Part shown: positions 28,941-39,862 of the stretch, in pieces
How the letters are laid out: each line of letters begins with the position of its first letter
Numbering within the stretch: the stretch's first letter is position 1
Assembly: GCF_013155385.1 (NCBI RefSeq)
Contig: NZ_JABJUQ010000007.1
Span: 2,462,001 to 2,526,000 of the forward strand
DNA length: 64,000 nucleotides
Direction: 5' to 3'
Source of the DNA: Bacillus sp. WMMC1349
GTDB taxonomy: Bacteria; Bacillota; Bacilli; Bacillales; Bacillaceae
Program-made: the position numbers and the translations under genes
The notes under the pieces: generated by a model
The model's input: the letters and a program-made list of their open reading frames with translations, nothing else
Databases searched by the model: none
Told to the model about the DNA's origin: nothing

Positions 28941-29795
28941 TTATAAACGATAAGTATGGTACGTCCCCAGCATCTTTACTTTACAACCTAAGGCTTCAAG
29001 TTCAGCGATCGCCCCAGGAAGCAAAACTTCATCTAAGCTCTTCTCAATATCGATGATAAAAAAATAATTTCCTAATCCAGTTTTTGTCGGACGGGATTCA
29101 ATTTTAGAAAGATTCAAATTTCTCCAAGCAAAAGCGGACAACACTTGATGAAGTGCTCCTGACCTATCTAGAGGAAGAGTGACCATCAATGTCGTCTTCG
29201 GTCTCGATGTTAATAACGGATCGACTTGAAATGAAATATGTTGATCAGGGTGAAGAATCACAAACCTTGTATGGTTATCCTGATAATCATGGATGTCGCG
29301 TTTCACAATCTCTAATTGGTAGGTTTCAGCTGCTATTTCGTTGGCGATCACAGCAATGTTTTTTTCCGGATGTTCGCTCACATATTTTGCCGCTGCTCCT
29401 GTCGAAGTGGCATATTCAAATGAGACCGATTGAAAATGACTGTGTAAAAATTTATGACATTGTGCAATCGCATGTGAATGAGAATAAATCGTTTGAATCT
29501 CTTTCCAATCTGCTTTTTTAGAAGGATGAACAAGTAGATGCTGGCGAATCGGAGCCGTGATTTCACCAACAATATAAAGTGGCTGTCCATGAATTAAATA
29601 ATCAATCGTTAAATTGACTGATCCTTCAAGTGCATTTTCCAGCGGAACGACAGCCAAATCAATTTCCCTCTTCATAGCAGCATCCATACAGGCTGGGATT
29701 GTATGATATGGTTGGTGTTTGGCATGCAAAATCGAAGAACGCACAGCTAAATGGGTAAACGTAGCTTCTGGACCTAAATAACCAACTTTCATCAT
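28941..29795 (-). CDS. pheA: Prephenate dehydratase
   Basis: Converts prephenate to phenylpyruvate in phenylalanine synthesis. The catalytic domain begins KVGYLGPEATFTH and contains NHTRFVIL (TRF substrate motif). The C-terminal ACT domain has GALHQVLSAFAWRNLNLSKI followed by ESRPTKTGLGNYFF, the phenylalanine-binding ESRP motif. Three start codons (GTG, ATG, ATG) lie in a row at 29790-29798 directly at the pheB stop; the middle ATG is given. 284-285 residues, as in B. subtilis. Confidence 0.95.
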   Translation of the reverse strand: MMKVGYLGPEATFTHLAVRSSILHAKHQPYHTIPACMDAAMKREIDLAVVPLENALEGSVNLTIDYLIHGQPLYIVGEITAPIRQHLLVHPSKKADWKEIQTIYSHSHAIAQCHKFLHSHFQSVSFEYATSTGAAAKYVSEHPEKNIAVIANEIAAETYQLEIVKRDIHDYQDNHTRFVILHPDQHISFQVDPLLTSRPKTTLMVTLPLDRSGALHQVLSAFAWRNLNLSKIESRPTKTGLGNYFFIIDIEKSLDEVLLPGAIAELEALGCKVKMLGTYHTYRL

Positions 29796-29798
29796 CAC

Positions 29799-30245
29799 TT
29801 ATGCACCCGAACCTAATATTTCGACTTTTTCGACAAATTCTAGTTTTCTTAATGTGTTCATCAGCAAATCAATATTTTTATTCATTCCTCTTGTGCTGAC
29901 AGATAAGGTGACATTAGCTCTTCCTTGAAGCGGTATCGATTGATGGATTGATAGGACATTGCAACCCGATTCAGCCACAACCTGAAGTAAATGGGACAGT
30001 GTTCCTGAACGGTCCTCCAAATGAAAAAAAAGAGTGATAATTTGCTCCTTAACCATTGTGTAAAAAGGAAATACTGCATCCCTATACTTATAAAAAGCAC
30101 TGCGGCTCAAATCGACTTTTTGTACTGCTTCTGCTACAGATTCGGCTTTCTTCCGTTCAATTAGCTTTTTAACTTCAAGTGTTTTCTTCATCGCCTCTGG
30201 CAATACGTCTTCTCTGACTAGATAAAAGATCTCCTCTTTCGCCAA
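29799..30245 (-). CDS. pheB: ACT-domain protein PheB
   Basis: A 148-residue protein with an N-terminal helix-turn-helix-like segment ([20 protein letters not shown]) and an ACT domain at about 68-145 ([20 protein letters not shown]). It was historically called a chorismate mutase, but sequence suggests a regulator or ligand sensor; the function is unsettled. GGAGAGAGAAATTGGC precedes the ATG. It is between obg and pheA as in B. subtilis and abuts pheA. Confidence 0.9.
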   Translation of the reverse strand: MAKEEIFYLVREDVLPEAMKKTLEVKKLIERKKAESVAEAVQKVDLSRSAFYKYRDAVFPFYTMVKEQIITLFFHLEDRSGTLSHLLQVVAESGCNVLSIHQSIPLQGRANVTLSVSTRGMNKNIDLLMNTLRKLEFVEKVEILGSGA

Positions 30246-30299
30246 TTTCTCTCTCTCCTTAAAATACGGAGAGCCTGCATGGGCAAACTCTCCTGATGA

Positions 30300-32188
<1,889 letters not shown>

Positions 32189-32248
32189 TTTAGCACTCCC
32201 AATCATTAGGTCTCTTTTTTAGGAGTCTGATTTTTGTTTGCACTTTGA

Positions 32249-32277
32249 ATTATAACAGAGAAGGTCATGTAATTGAA
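32249..32277 (-). promoter_or_regulatory. Candidate promoter of spo0B-obg
   Basis: On the minus strand TTCAAT (32272-32277), 17 bases, TATAAT (32249-32254). The -10 is perfect, the -35 weak. It lies between the rpmA terminator and spo0B. Confidence 0.5.
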
Positions 32278-32343
32278 ACACGTTTATGAAGCAGATGAGA
32301 TGAAATCCCATTCTTGGGGTAGTGGTTATATTAATAAATATGT

Positions 32344-32374
32344 AAAAAACTCCAGTCTCAAACGACCGGAGTTT
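32344..32374 (-). terminator. Terminator after rpmA
   Basis: Stem AAACTCCGGTC / GACTGGAGTTT with one G-T pair and a six-base loop, followed by a T-run on the minus strand. It closes the rplU-prp-rpmA operon. Confidence 0.8.
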
Positions 32375-32381
32375 GTCTAGG

Positions 32382-32675
<294 letters not shown>

Positions 32676-33017
32676 CTATATTCTATTTGTTGTTACTTTT
32701 AAGTAACGTTCATAATCTCGTTCAATGGTTTGTAGAGAAACCAGCATACCTTCGAGAAGTAACTGAGCTTTATGATGAGCCTCCTGATCCGTTTCATCCG
32801 GGAATTTAAAATGTATAAAACCACCGTCTTCCCCGAGATCAAGAAGCGGGTCAATACCTGTCAACTTCTCGACCGCATTGATGGCTCCAATGGTAACAGC
32901 TGATGCTCCCGCACAAACGAGATCCTGTCCACGTTTAGCAAAATTCGCATGACCCGACATTTCAAAGGATAAAATCGCTTCGTTCGATTGGGACCTTGTA
33001 ATTTTTACGTGAATCAT
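32676..33017 (-). CDS. prp: Ribosomal-processing cysteine protease Prp (YsxB)
   Basis: Cysteine protease that removes the N-terminal extension of L27. 113 residues; the catalytic pair is His23 in MSGHANF and Cys35 in QDLVCAGASAV, matching the family motif of a histidine 12 residues before the cysteine. Start is the ATG at 33015-33017 preceded by AAAGG; a GTG three codons upstream is an alternative. Sits between rplU and rpmA, the conserved Firmicute order. Confidence 0.95.
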   Translation of the reverse strand: MIHVKITRSQSNEAILSFEMSGHANFAKRGQDLVCAGASAVTIGAINAVEKLTGIDPLLDLGEDGGFIHFKFPDETDQEAHHKAQLLLEGMLVSLQTIERDYERYLKVTTNRI

Positions 33018-33030
33018 ATTTTTCACGCCT

Positions 33031-33339
33031 TTAAGCGTTAATTTTTTCGATTACAACTTTAGTGTAAGGCTGACGATGACCTTGTTTTTTATGTTGGTTT
33101 TTCTTTGGTTTGTACTTAAATACGGTAATCTTTTTAGCACGGCCTTGTTTTTCAACTTTGCCTGTTACCGTAGCGCCTTCAACCATTGGGCTACCAACTT
33201 TCACGTTTTCACCGCCGATAAACAATACGTTGTCAAATGTAACTGTTTCGCCAGCTTCAGCAGCAAGCTTTTCAACATATACAGTTTGACCTTCTTCAAC
33301 TTTAATTTGTTTTCCGCCTGTTTGAATAATTGCGTACAT
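33031..33339 (-). CDS. rplU: Ribosomal protein L21
   Basis: Large-subunit protein binding 23S rRNA. 102 residues, [20 protein letters not shown] at the N-terminus and the family motif [17 protein letters not shown] near the C-terminus. TAGGAGGTGCAGAG precedes the ATG. First gene of rplU-prp-rpmA, with an upstream leader RNA and a strong promoter. Confidence 0.98.
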   Translation of the reverse strand: MYAIIQTGGKQIKVEEGQTVYVEKLAAEAGETVTFDNVLFIGGENVKVGSPMVEGATVTGKVEKQGRAKKITVFKYKPKKNQHKKQGHRQPYTKVVIEKINA

Positions 33340-33351
33340 CTCTGCACCTCC

Positions 33352-33443
33352 TAATAGACTAAGACTCGCCAGTCAGCAGGGGGCTATAGTAGCACTTAAC
33401 ACCTGCGCTGAGCGGTTGTAGCAATGGTGCTACATCCATAACA
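33352..33443 (-). ncRNA. L21 leader (5'-UTR autoregulatory RNA)
   Basis: The roughly 90-base untranslated region between the promoter and rplU contains paired segments: GGATGTAGCAC with GTGCTAC of AAGTGCTACTATAG, and CAGCGCAGGTG / GCCCCCTGCTG nearby. Position and structure fit the ribosomal-protein L21 leader found in Bacillus. An Rfam covariance search would settle it. Confidence 0.65.
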
Positions 33444-33449
33444 TAAAAA

Positions 33450-33478
33450 ACTATACCAAAATCAATAGTGAATGTCAA
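33450..33478 (-). promoter_or_regulatory. Sigma-A promoter of rplU-prp-rpmA
   Basis: On the minus strand TTGACA (33473-33478), 17 bases, TATAGT (33450-33455), one of the best consensus promoters in the window, placed about 105 bases ahead of the rplU start. Confidence 0.8.
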
Positions 33479-33643
33479 TGCTTTTTCCCAGTTATCAATA
33501 TAATGAAGTAGCTGAATATAACCACAAATATTTGTGAATACAGCAAGATCACAAGAAACCGTTATATATTCAATTCCTCGTATCACTAAACCTACAGGAA
33601 GCGCTGAACCCCAAGAAGCGAGCGAAATGTAAATCGGGGTCGT

Positions 33644-34510
33644 TCATAAAGCCATCATAAGCTCTTCCATTGAAGATGTTGTATGCTTGTTAGCAAAGTA
33701 AGCGTGAAGAACTTCGTTTTCATCAAGCTGACTCATTTTTTTTCCGTCTTTTTCTATTACAATCGGATGCTTGCAGCCTCTCTTAAATCTAAGCATCACA
33801 TCATATATTTGATCACTGGCACAAACGATGATCGGTTTCAACTGAAAAACCTCTCTATCCTTTCCATAATAACGCTCCAGCAAAAAGCGAATATGGCTAT
33901 AATGACGATCACGGTATTCCTTGTATAAAGAGACAGACAGAAATGTCAGCAACACCCAGGCACTTAGTTGAGAAGGGGAAACCAGCAACACTCCCCCAAT
34001 AAATAAAGCGCAGGTAAAACATGAAAAGATCAACATCATTCGTTGTGCTTTTTGATATGGATAGTATTTTGAAAAAAGAAGAAACATGAGTTTTCCTCCA
34101 TCAAGCGGCCAGACCGGGAATAAATTAATCACCAAAATGGTCAGATTGTAAAATGTAAACATTTCAAATAATTGATGTCCGATAATTGCATTGACTGACA
34201 AAAACCAAGCCGCAGACTGAAGCCATATATGCTGCAGCGGCCCGGCCAGAATGACAACAACTTCTTCATTTAACGGTCTATTACCATGTTCATCAACCTC
34301 AAGTGTACCCCCGAAAGGCAGCAAGAAAATCCGCCTGATCCTCCATGAAAAATAAATAGCAGCAGTAGCATGGCCAAGTTCGTGAATAAAAATAATGATC
34401 ATTAAACATAATAATGGTTTAATATGCCCCGTCATTAAACCAAGCGCCATTACAAACCATAGCAGAGGATGAATATGGAGCTTTGTCATAAGCTCTGTCC
34501 ATTTAGTCAC
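33644..34510 (-). CDS. spoIVFB: Intramembrane metalloprotease SpoIVFB
   Basis: Site-2-type membrane protease that cuts pro-sigma-K in the mother cell. 288 residues. The zinc motif HELGH is at 43-47 (catalytic Glu44) and NLFPVWPLDGG supplies Asn129 and Asp137, the same numbers as in B. subtilis, which supports starting at the GTG 34508-34510 (a TTG one codon earlier is possible). About six membrane helices and a C-terminal CBS domain (GCKHPIVIEKDGKKMSQLDE). It overlaps the spoIVFA stop by eight bases. Confidence 0.95.
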   Translation of the reverse strand: MTKWTELMTKLHIHPLLWFVMALGLMTGHIKPLLCLMIIIFIHELGHATAAIYFSWRIRRIFLLPFGGTLEVDEHGNRPLNEEVVVILAGPLQHIWLQSAAWFLSVNAIIGHQLFEMFTFYNLTILVINLFPVWPLDGGKLMFLLFSKYYPYQKAQRMMLIFSCFTCALFIGGVLLVSPSQLSAWVLLTFLSVSLYKEYRDRHYSHIRFLLERYYGKDREVFQLKPIIVCASDQIYDVMLRFKRGCKHPIVIEKDGKKMSQLDENEVLHAYFANKHTTSSMEELMMAL

Positions 34511-35282
34511 CAAATGATATCACCTGTATCGGATCAACAAATTCTTCCCCCTGTTTAATCGCAAAATAATAAACACCCTTATGATCTTTATTTTGCTGTA
34601 TCGTTCCTAGTTTGCTTCCTTTATCAACAAAGTCATATAAAGCAACATTTGTTTTTTTCAATTGCCCGTAGTAACTATAGCTATTATCCGCATGCTGAAT
34701 GACAATGGTTAAACCTGTCTTAGGATTTTTATTCATCTCAATGACATAGCCTTCTTTCATACTCTCAATTGCTTCACTCTCTGTTTCCACTTTAATTCCT
34801 TGCCCAGAAAATTTCTCTTGGACCTTTCCCATTGCAGGTGTAACGAGTCCTTGGTTGACTTCAACTTGATTTGGTTGTTTACTATTCTTCGGCTGAAATA
34901 TAGCCAGCGGGTGTCCAAATGTAGATTCATACCAATTACTGAGAGAAGCAAATTGAAATTCCTTAGTGAAAATTTGACTGACGACCGGCTTTATTTGCTT
35001 AATAGGTTCAAAGTGACCTTTATAAGCTATTGCAGAAACAAGAACAAGACAAGCGGACAAAAGTGATTTGATGATGAGTGCATCAGCCTTTATAAGCGGA
35101 TGTTTACCATTTATTAAATGGGAATGCCCTTCATATACAGGTTTTCCATCTTCCTCTGAAAAGGCAGTCCAAACTGGCGGGTGTTCGTGTTTTTTGCTGT
35201 CCGCCTGTTTCGTTCCTAGCGGCCTCTGCTTCCTTTTTTTAGCGATTCTTTTACGAACCTCATGTGCTCTTCTATGACTCAT
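34503..35282 (-). CDS. spoIVFA: SpoIVFA, regulator of SpoIVFB
   Basis: Membrane protein that holds and inhibits SpoIVFB together with BofA until SpoIVB cleaves it. 259 residues: a very basic cytoplasmic N-terminus (RKRIAKKRKQRP), one membrane helix at about 68-88, and a C-terminal LytM/M23-like domain (VIEMNKNPKTGLTIVIQHAD) lacking obvious zinc ligands. The ATG at 35280-35282 follows AAGGATGGGGGTT. In B. subtilis minD lies directly upstream; here foreign sequence separates them. Confidence 0.93.
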   Translation of the reverse strand: MSHRRAHEVRKRIAKKRKQRPLGTKQADSKKHEHPPVWTAFSEEDGKPVYEGHSHLINGKHPLIKADALIIKSLLSACLVLVSAIAYKGHFEPIKQIKPVVSQIFTKEFQFASLSNWYESTFGHPLAIFQPKNSKQPNQVEVNQGLVTPAMGKVQEKFSGQGIKVETESEAIESMKEGYVIEMNKNPKTGLTIVIQHADNSYSYYGQLKKTNVALYDFVDKGSKLGTIQQNKDHKGVYYFAIKQGEEFVDPIQVISFGD

Positions 35283-35289
35283 AACCCCC

Positions 35290-36062
35290 ATCCTTTACAT
35301 TCAGGTTGTTTGTACCATCGTATGTCTTGTCCAATCCATTTATGCAGGCAAGAATCGTCATAGAAGAAATACCTTCGTGTGTGAAACCGTGGAGTGAAAT
35401 GGAGGTAACAGAGATGATAACGGTATTCATCTTGTTGAAAAGGAATTTGAAAATATGACTTGTACTCCATGAACTACCCCCACTTATCGACCTTGCAGTT
35501 TGATTGAAGTGGGAGATTCTTGGGAACAGAGCGTACTTGTTGACGTATTTCTTTGCCAACAGAGGTTTCTCTTATTGACCAAGCTATCCCCGTAGATTCC
35601 TACGGTTCTATATTTAAGCCTAAACTTCTTGACCAAAACATTTCTTTCCACAGCTTTTTTCTAACCTACGGAAAACCTTTTTTGATTAATCGTGAACTAG
35701 CACTTTTATAAGCACTAATGAACTTTGATAATTCAGTGTTAGGATGTGCTTTGAACAGAATGTGAACATGGTCTTTATCATGATTCCACTCAACTAGAGA
35801 GATATTGTATTTCTCACCTAGCTTTACAAACATATCCTTAGCATAGTCAGATACTTTATCATCAAAGACTTCTCTACGATATTGATAATACATTGAGAAT
35901 ACTGAATGATTATTACTGTCTAATTTCATTACAACAACAGCCTTTATCTTATATAAGACTGTATCCTTAAGGTATGAAGTAGACAATAAAATAGCCTTTA
36001 GGACATTCATCTCCCACCTATCGTTTGGTTTCGCCCTTCACACGACTGAGGAGGGAGTCTTC
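35290..36062 (-). mobile_element. Decayed IS200/IS605-family element
   Basis: About 770 bases with a broken Y1 transposase gene and end-like sequences of this family, e.g. GAAGTGGGAGATTCTTGGGA (35505-35524) and, on the minus strand, TAGGTGGGAGATGAATGTCC (35998-36017). Short hairpins such as CCGTAG(GAAT)CTACGG (35588-35603) are present. No intact tnpB was found. The limits are approximate. It separates spoIVFA from the PTS fragment and probably mediated that junction. Confidence 0.65.
35666..35929 (-). pseudogene. IS200/IS605 TnpA (Y1 transposase), truncated
   Basis: Begins MKLDSNNHSVFSMYYQYRRE and includes VEWNHDKDHVHILFK, the HUH metal-site motif (HVH). The frame stops at KKGFP followed by TAG where homologues carry a glutamine; the next codons still read VRKKLWKEMFWSRS, typical of the family, but the region that should carry the catalytic tyrosine is lost. 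Family members have about 130-150 residues; only 87 are readable. The upstream ATG at 36010 lacks similarity and is not used. Confidence 0.8.
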
Positions 36063-36733
36063 TGTCGGAAAACGATAAAAAAATACCAAACATGATCAAA
36101 TTATTTTTAGCACCAATGTTGACAGTCTTTATTTCATCAGCTCTACTATTTACAATCGTCGGCCCATTAGGACGCGAATTAGCTGAAGGAATCACTTCAA
36201 CACTGTTGTGGATTACACAAAACTTAGGTATTTTCGGCTTTATGTTCTTTGCTGGAATTCAACAAATTATCGTGATTACAGGGTTGCATCATGTTATTGG
36301 TGCAGTTGAAGCACAACTCCTTACAGACACAGGAAAAAACTTCATCAACCCATTAATGTCAGTAGCTTTAACGGGTCAAGGCGGAGCAGTATTAGGATAT
36401 GTTTATTTAAAAAGAAAAGATAACAAAGTGAAACAAATTGGTATATCAGCATTTGGATCAACACTTTTTGGTGTCTCAGAACCGGCGATATTCGGAGTTA
36501 CATTAAAATACAAATTCCCGCTCATTGCCGGCTGTATTGGTGGAGCACTTGCTGGAGGATATGTTTATTTAAGCAACCTGACAGCAATAGGATTCGGAAC
36601 AACAGCTCTTCCAGGTCTTGCGATAGCTGCAGCAGAGAACAATGGGCATCTTCACTATCTCATCGCTCATTTAATCGCATTGACAGCCGGAGCTGCATTA
36701 ACCTTCTTATATGGAAAAATACGAAAAAAATAA
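36063..36733 (+). pseudogene. PTS sugar permease EIIC, C-terminal fragment
   Basis: An open frame with ATG at 36092 (213 codons) that can be read further upstream without a stop to the IS junction. It encodes only the second half of an EIIC of the glucose/sucrose superfamily: IVGPLGRELAEGITSTLLW, the conserved GLHHVIGAVEAQLL and STLFGVSEPAIFGV, then GTTALPGLA. About six membrane helices are left; the first helices and any EIIB are missing. The codons just before the ATG (ENDKKIPN) look like natural EIIC sequence. Substrate branch (sucrose or beta-glucoside-like) is a guess. There is no recognisable ribosome-binding site. Confidence 0.8.
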
Positions 36734-36744
36734 TCTTAATAGTT

Positions 36745-36774
36745 AAAAAAGCCGTGATTTAGCATGGCTTTTTT
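36745..36774 (+). terminator. Terminator after the PTS fragment
   Basis: Stem AAAAAAGCC / GGCTTTTTT around a 12-base loop, 12 bases after the PTS stop codon. Confidence 0.75.
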
Positions 36775-36807
36775 ATTTGCTTAAAATATCCTAGTTTGTT
36801 TGGAAAG

Positions 36808-36854
36808 TAAAAAAGCTTGTCATTAAAGCTAATTTTAGCCTTACCTGACAAGCT
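36808..36854 (-). terminator. Terminator after minD
   Basis: Stem AGCTTGTCA / TGACAAGCT with a smaller inner hairpin (GGCTAAAA / TTAGCTTT) and TTTTTT on the minus strand, seven bases beyond the minD stop. Its presence suggests spoIVFA and spoIVFB are no longer served by minCD read-through. Confidence 0.8.
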
Positions 36855-36860
36855 GATCGT

Positions 36861-37667
36861 TTAAGCACGTACACCAAAAAATGATTTAATTTTAGCAAAA
36901 ACACCTTTGTTGACTTCTTCGAAAGATTGTAATGGCACAGACTCCCCAAGAACACGACGTGCAATATTACGGTATGCAATTGATGCTTTGTTATTCGGAT
37001 CCATTACAATAGGTTCTCCATTGTTAGATGCTTTTATCACATCATCATCATCAATGACAATCCCAATGAGTTCGATTGATAAATGTTGAATCACTTCATC
37101 AACATCAAGTGTATCACCGTTTTTCATTAAATGATTGCGAATCCGATTAATAATCAAACGAGGTGATTCAATATGTTCTTCTGTCTCAAGAAGACCGATA
37201 ATCCGATCGGCATCTCTGACAGCCGAAACTTCTGGTGTGGTCACAACAATTGCTTTATCTGCCCCTGATACAGCATTTTTGTAGCCTTGCTCAATGCCTG
37301 CTGGGCAGTCGATCACAATATAATCAAAATCCTGTTTTAACTGCTGAATTAGTTTGACCATTTGTTCCGGTAAAACAGCTGATTTGTCACTTGTCTGGGC
37401 TGCCGGAAGCAAATAAAGGAGATCATCAAAACGTTTATCTTTTACAAGTGCCTGATGGATTTTACACCTTTCTTCAACAACATCCACCAGATCATAGATA
37501 ATTCTATTTTCAAGACCCATGACAACATCTAAGTTACGCAAACCGATATCTGTATCCACAAGGCAAACCCGTTTCCCTAAAATTGCTAAGGCGGTGCCGA
37601 GATTTGCGGAAGTTGTCGTTTTACCTACTCCGCCTTTTCCCGAGGTTATTACGATAGCTTCACCCAA
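36861..37667 (-). CDS. minD: Septum-site ATPase MinD
   Basis: Membrane-associated ParA-type ATPase that recruits MinC and keeps division at mid-cell. 268 residues. The deviant Walker A is KGGVGKTT (11-18), Walker B region YIVIDCPAGIEQG, and the C-terminal amphipathic membrane-targeting helix KGVFAKIKSFFGVR. It follows minC after two bases. Own terminator. Confidence 0.97.
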   Translation of the reverse strand: MGEAIVITSGKGGVGKTTTSANLGTALAILGKRVCLVDTDIGLRNLDVVMGLENRIIYDLVDVVEERCKIHQALVKDKRFDDLLYLLPAAQTSDKSAVLPEQMVKLIQQLKQDFDYIVIDCPAGIEQGYKNAVSGADKAIVVTTPEVSAVRDADRIIGLLETEEHIESPRLIINRIRNHLMKNGDTLDVDEVIQHLSIELIGIVIDDDDVIKASNNGEPIVMDPNNKASIAYRNIARRVLGESVPLQSFEEVNKGVFAKIKSFFGVRA

Positions 37668-37669
37668 TT

Positions 37670-38350
37670 TTACATTCCTCCCTCAAGCCTTGTTAAACCA
37701 GGTCTTAAATGAGCTAATTTTTGAAGACGGTCAATGACCATATTCTCATTTTCATCTAAATAAGCACATTCCATGGTGTTCTTTTCTTGGATGTGGTCTG
37801 GGGAGCGATTGAGCACATGATTGATTCGCAATTGAGTTGGTCTCATGTCAGAAGCCGCAATAACAGCTCGTGTATTTCCATTAAAACCAGCGTGGGCAAT
37901 CCCTCTTAATGAGCCGAGGATAAAAATATTCCCTCCAGCTATCACCATTCCTCCAGGGTTCACATCCCCTATTAAAAGCAAATCACCATCTGTTTCCAAC
38001 ACTTGTCCCGAACGGACAATTTTAGCGACAGATATCACTTCACTTTCTTTTTTTAAGCGAATTGCTTCTTTTTTGGTCATAACTTCACTTTCAATGGAAT
38101 GGATAAACAGATTCTGTTTGTCAGTGATGACTTCGGTCAGTTTTGCTTCTTGTTCCTTTGTTATATAACGGTAGCCAAGTTTAACAAGTACACTGATTTT
38201 CTGATTTTTTCCACCCATATCATGTTTGAGTGACAGCACATCCTGAAGACCGTGTAGTAATTCTTCAAAAGAGCAATTGTCATCAAGATGAAGTGTTAGT
38301 CCATTTTTTGTTCCTTTAATTGTTACGTATTGGTGTTTTTGGGCCTTCAC
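37670..38350 (-). CDS. minC: Septum-site inhibitor MinC
   Basis: FtsZ polymerisation inhibitor acting with MinD. 226 residues, the B. subtilis length: N-terminal domain (QYVTIKGTKNGLTLHLDD) and C-terminal beta-helix with GDVNPGGMVIAGGNIFILGS and AHAGFNGNTRAVIAAS. The start is a GTG at 38348-38350 after GAGGTGAGCACT; the frame continues 15 codons upstream without similarity. Confidence 0.95.
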   Translation of the reverse strand: MKAQKHQYVTIKGTKNGLTLHLDDNCSFEELLHGLQDVLSLKHDMGGKNQKISVLVKLGYRYITKEQEAKLTEVITDKQNLFIHSIESEVMTKKEAIRLKKESEVISVAKIVRSGQVLETDGDLLLIGDVNPGGMVIAGGNIFILGSLRGIAHAGFNGNTRAVIAASDMRPTQLRINHVLNRSPDHIQEKNTMECAYLDENENMVIDRLQKLAHLRPGLTRLEGGM

Positions 38351-38404
38351 AGTGCTCACCTCAACATCATACTCATTTCGACATCGGTAGATCAATATCC
38401 TTTT

Positions 38405-38923
38405 TTACTCTTCCCGAAGCTCTTTCTTAAGGCTGGTAAAAAACAATTTAAACGGATAAACAAGTAAACTTCCTACAACAGCATTTAAAGCTAAAGTCGG
38501 CAATAACCTATTAATCACAAATTGATGAAATGACATCATTTCTGGACGCAGCAACATTTGCACACCATATTGATAAAACTCGATGACGCAGACAGCTAGT
38601 GTTGCAAGAAAAACAACGACAATCGCATTTGTTTGTAATACTTTAAATGCTTTTGATAATAAATAACATATACCAGCAAAGCCAAACATATAGACCCCTA
38701 AAAGATCTGTATAATTAATATCATATAACAATCCGAAGATAAATCCATATGTAATAGCAAAATTTTGTTTTACATATGCTGTCATGAAAACTAAAACAAG
38801 CAAGAGAAAGCGCGGGATCAACTGCTGATCTTCGTTTACAAAAGGAAATCTGATAAAGTCAGCATATATGCTGTCAGACGCCAAAACAAACATCATCACG
38901 ACCGGGAGAAGGAATCGCTTCAC
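38405..38923 (-). CDS. mreD: Rod-shape protein MreD
   Basis: Membrane component of the elongasome that partners MreC and MreB. 172 residues with five to six membrane helices, beginning MKRFLLPVVMMFVLASDSIY. It overlaps the mreC stop by four bases, so translation is coupled. Sequence is poorly conserved in this family; assignment rests on helix pattern and position in mreBCD-minCD. Confidence 0.93.
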   Translation of the reverse strand: MKRFLLPVVMMFVLASDSIYADFIRFPFVNEDQQLIPRFLLLVLVFMTAYVKQNFAITYGFIFGLLYDINYTDLLGVYMFGFAGICYLLSKAFKVLQTNAIVVVFLATLAVCVIEFYQYGVQMLLRPEMMSFHQFVINRLLPTLALNAVVGSLLVYPFKLFFTSLKKELREE

Positions 38924-39831
38924 GAACCTTTCTCCTTCTTCTCTTTCATCTGATCGATGTCAGCCGTATCCAAAGTCCGGTCAATGACAATGACATTATC
39001 AATATTGTAAAAATCAGCAGCAGGCTCCACATAGGCGATTTTCGTTAAACCGTAAGAATCTGGTTCAACATCTATCACTTTTCCGATGACTAAGCCTTTC
39101 GGAAAGACTCCACCAGCCCCAGAAGTTTCAACGAGATCCCCTTTTTTCACTTTTCTTTCTTCATCAGGTTCGATAATTTCCATTGACAGCGCCTTTTTGT
39201 CAGAATCATATCCATTAATGATACCATTGACTGTTTTTTTGCCTTTGTCTGCTGCAATAATAGTAGAAATTCTATTATTTCTGTCTGTTGCACTTAAAAG
39301 CTGAACAGTCGAAGTGAAATTATTCACTTTCGTACTTTTAATTTTGCCAAGTAGATTTCCTTTTTCATCTGTAACAGCCATATCTTTTTCGACTCCGTGC
39401 TTGGCTCCCTTATTAATCGTGATCATGTTCCACCACTCGTATTTATCTGGATTTCTGGCAATAACAGTCGCTAATATCGGATTGTAATCTCGAATTGATT
39501 TTAAGTGTCCTAGTTGTTCTCTTAATGACTTATTTTCATTTTCAAGCTCCTGCAACTTTGCTTCATATTGTGTTTGTCCGTCGAGTTTTTTCCGCAAGCG
39601 TTCATTCTCATCATAGGTGTTTTTTAAATCTTCTATATTTTCAAAGAAGCCCGCAACAAACTGAGCGGGCGTATGAAAAATGGTCTGAAATACACCAGTT
39701 GTATCGCCAATAAATTTTTCAGGCCAAGTTGCATTACGGTCATTTTTTAACGAAAACCCAATCATTGCCACCAAAATAATGATACAAAGGAGTAAAAGCA
39801 TCAACCGTTTATTAGTAAAAAACTGCGGCAT
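38920..39831 (-). CDS. mreC: Rod-shape protein MreC
   Basis: Bitopic elongasome protein. 303 residues: N-terminal membrane helix at 8-26, a coiled coil around 68-108 (NERLRKKLDGQTQYEAKLQE), and two beta barrels with AKHGVEKDMAV, LVETSGAGGVFPKGLVIGKV and AYVEPAADFYNI. Slightly longer than in B. subtilis at the charged C-terminus. Between mreB (31 bases upstream) and mreD. Confidence 0.95.
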   Translation of the reverse strand: MPQFFTNKRLMLLLLCIIILVAMIGFSLKNDRNATWPEKFIGDTTGVFQTIFHTPAQFVAGFFENIEDLKNTYDENERLRKKLDGQTQYEAKLQELENENKSLREQLGHLKSIRDYNPILATVIARNPDKYEWWNMITINKGAKHGVEKDMAVTDEKGNLLGKIKSTKVNNFTSTVQLLSATDRNNRISTIIAADKGKKTVNGIINGYDSDKKALSMEIIEPDEERKVKKGDLVETSGAGGVFPKGLVIGKVIDVEPDSYGLTKIAYVEPAADFYNIDNVIVIDRTLDTADIDQMKEKKEKGS

Positions 39832-39862
39832 GATTTATACACCTCTTCTATTCCCTGTGTAA

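Noticed and set aside
30246..30299. Inverted repeat GGAGAG / CTCTCC between obg and pheB as a terminator
   Set aside because: Weak inner pairing and no T-run; obg, pheB and pheA may be cotranscribed.
33359..33586. A 75-codon minus-strand frame upstream of rplU
   Set aside because: It spans the rplU sigma-A promoter and the L21 leader, has no ribosome-binding site and no family likeness.
35272..35559. Minus-strand frames of 95 and 63 codons next to the IS remnant
   Set aside because: They cover end-like IS sequences and lack ribosome-binding sites and recognisable transposase motifs.
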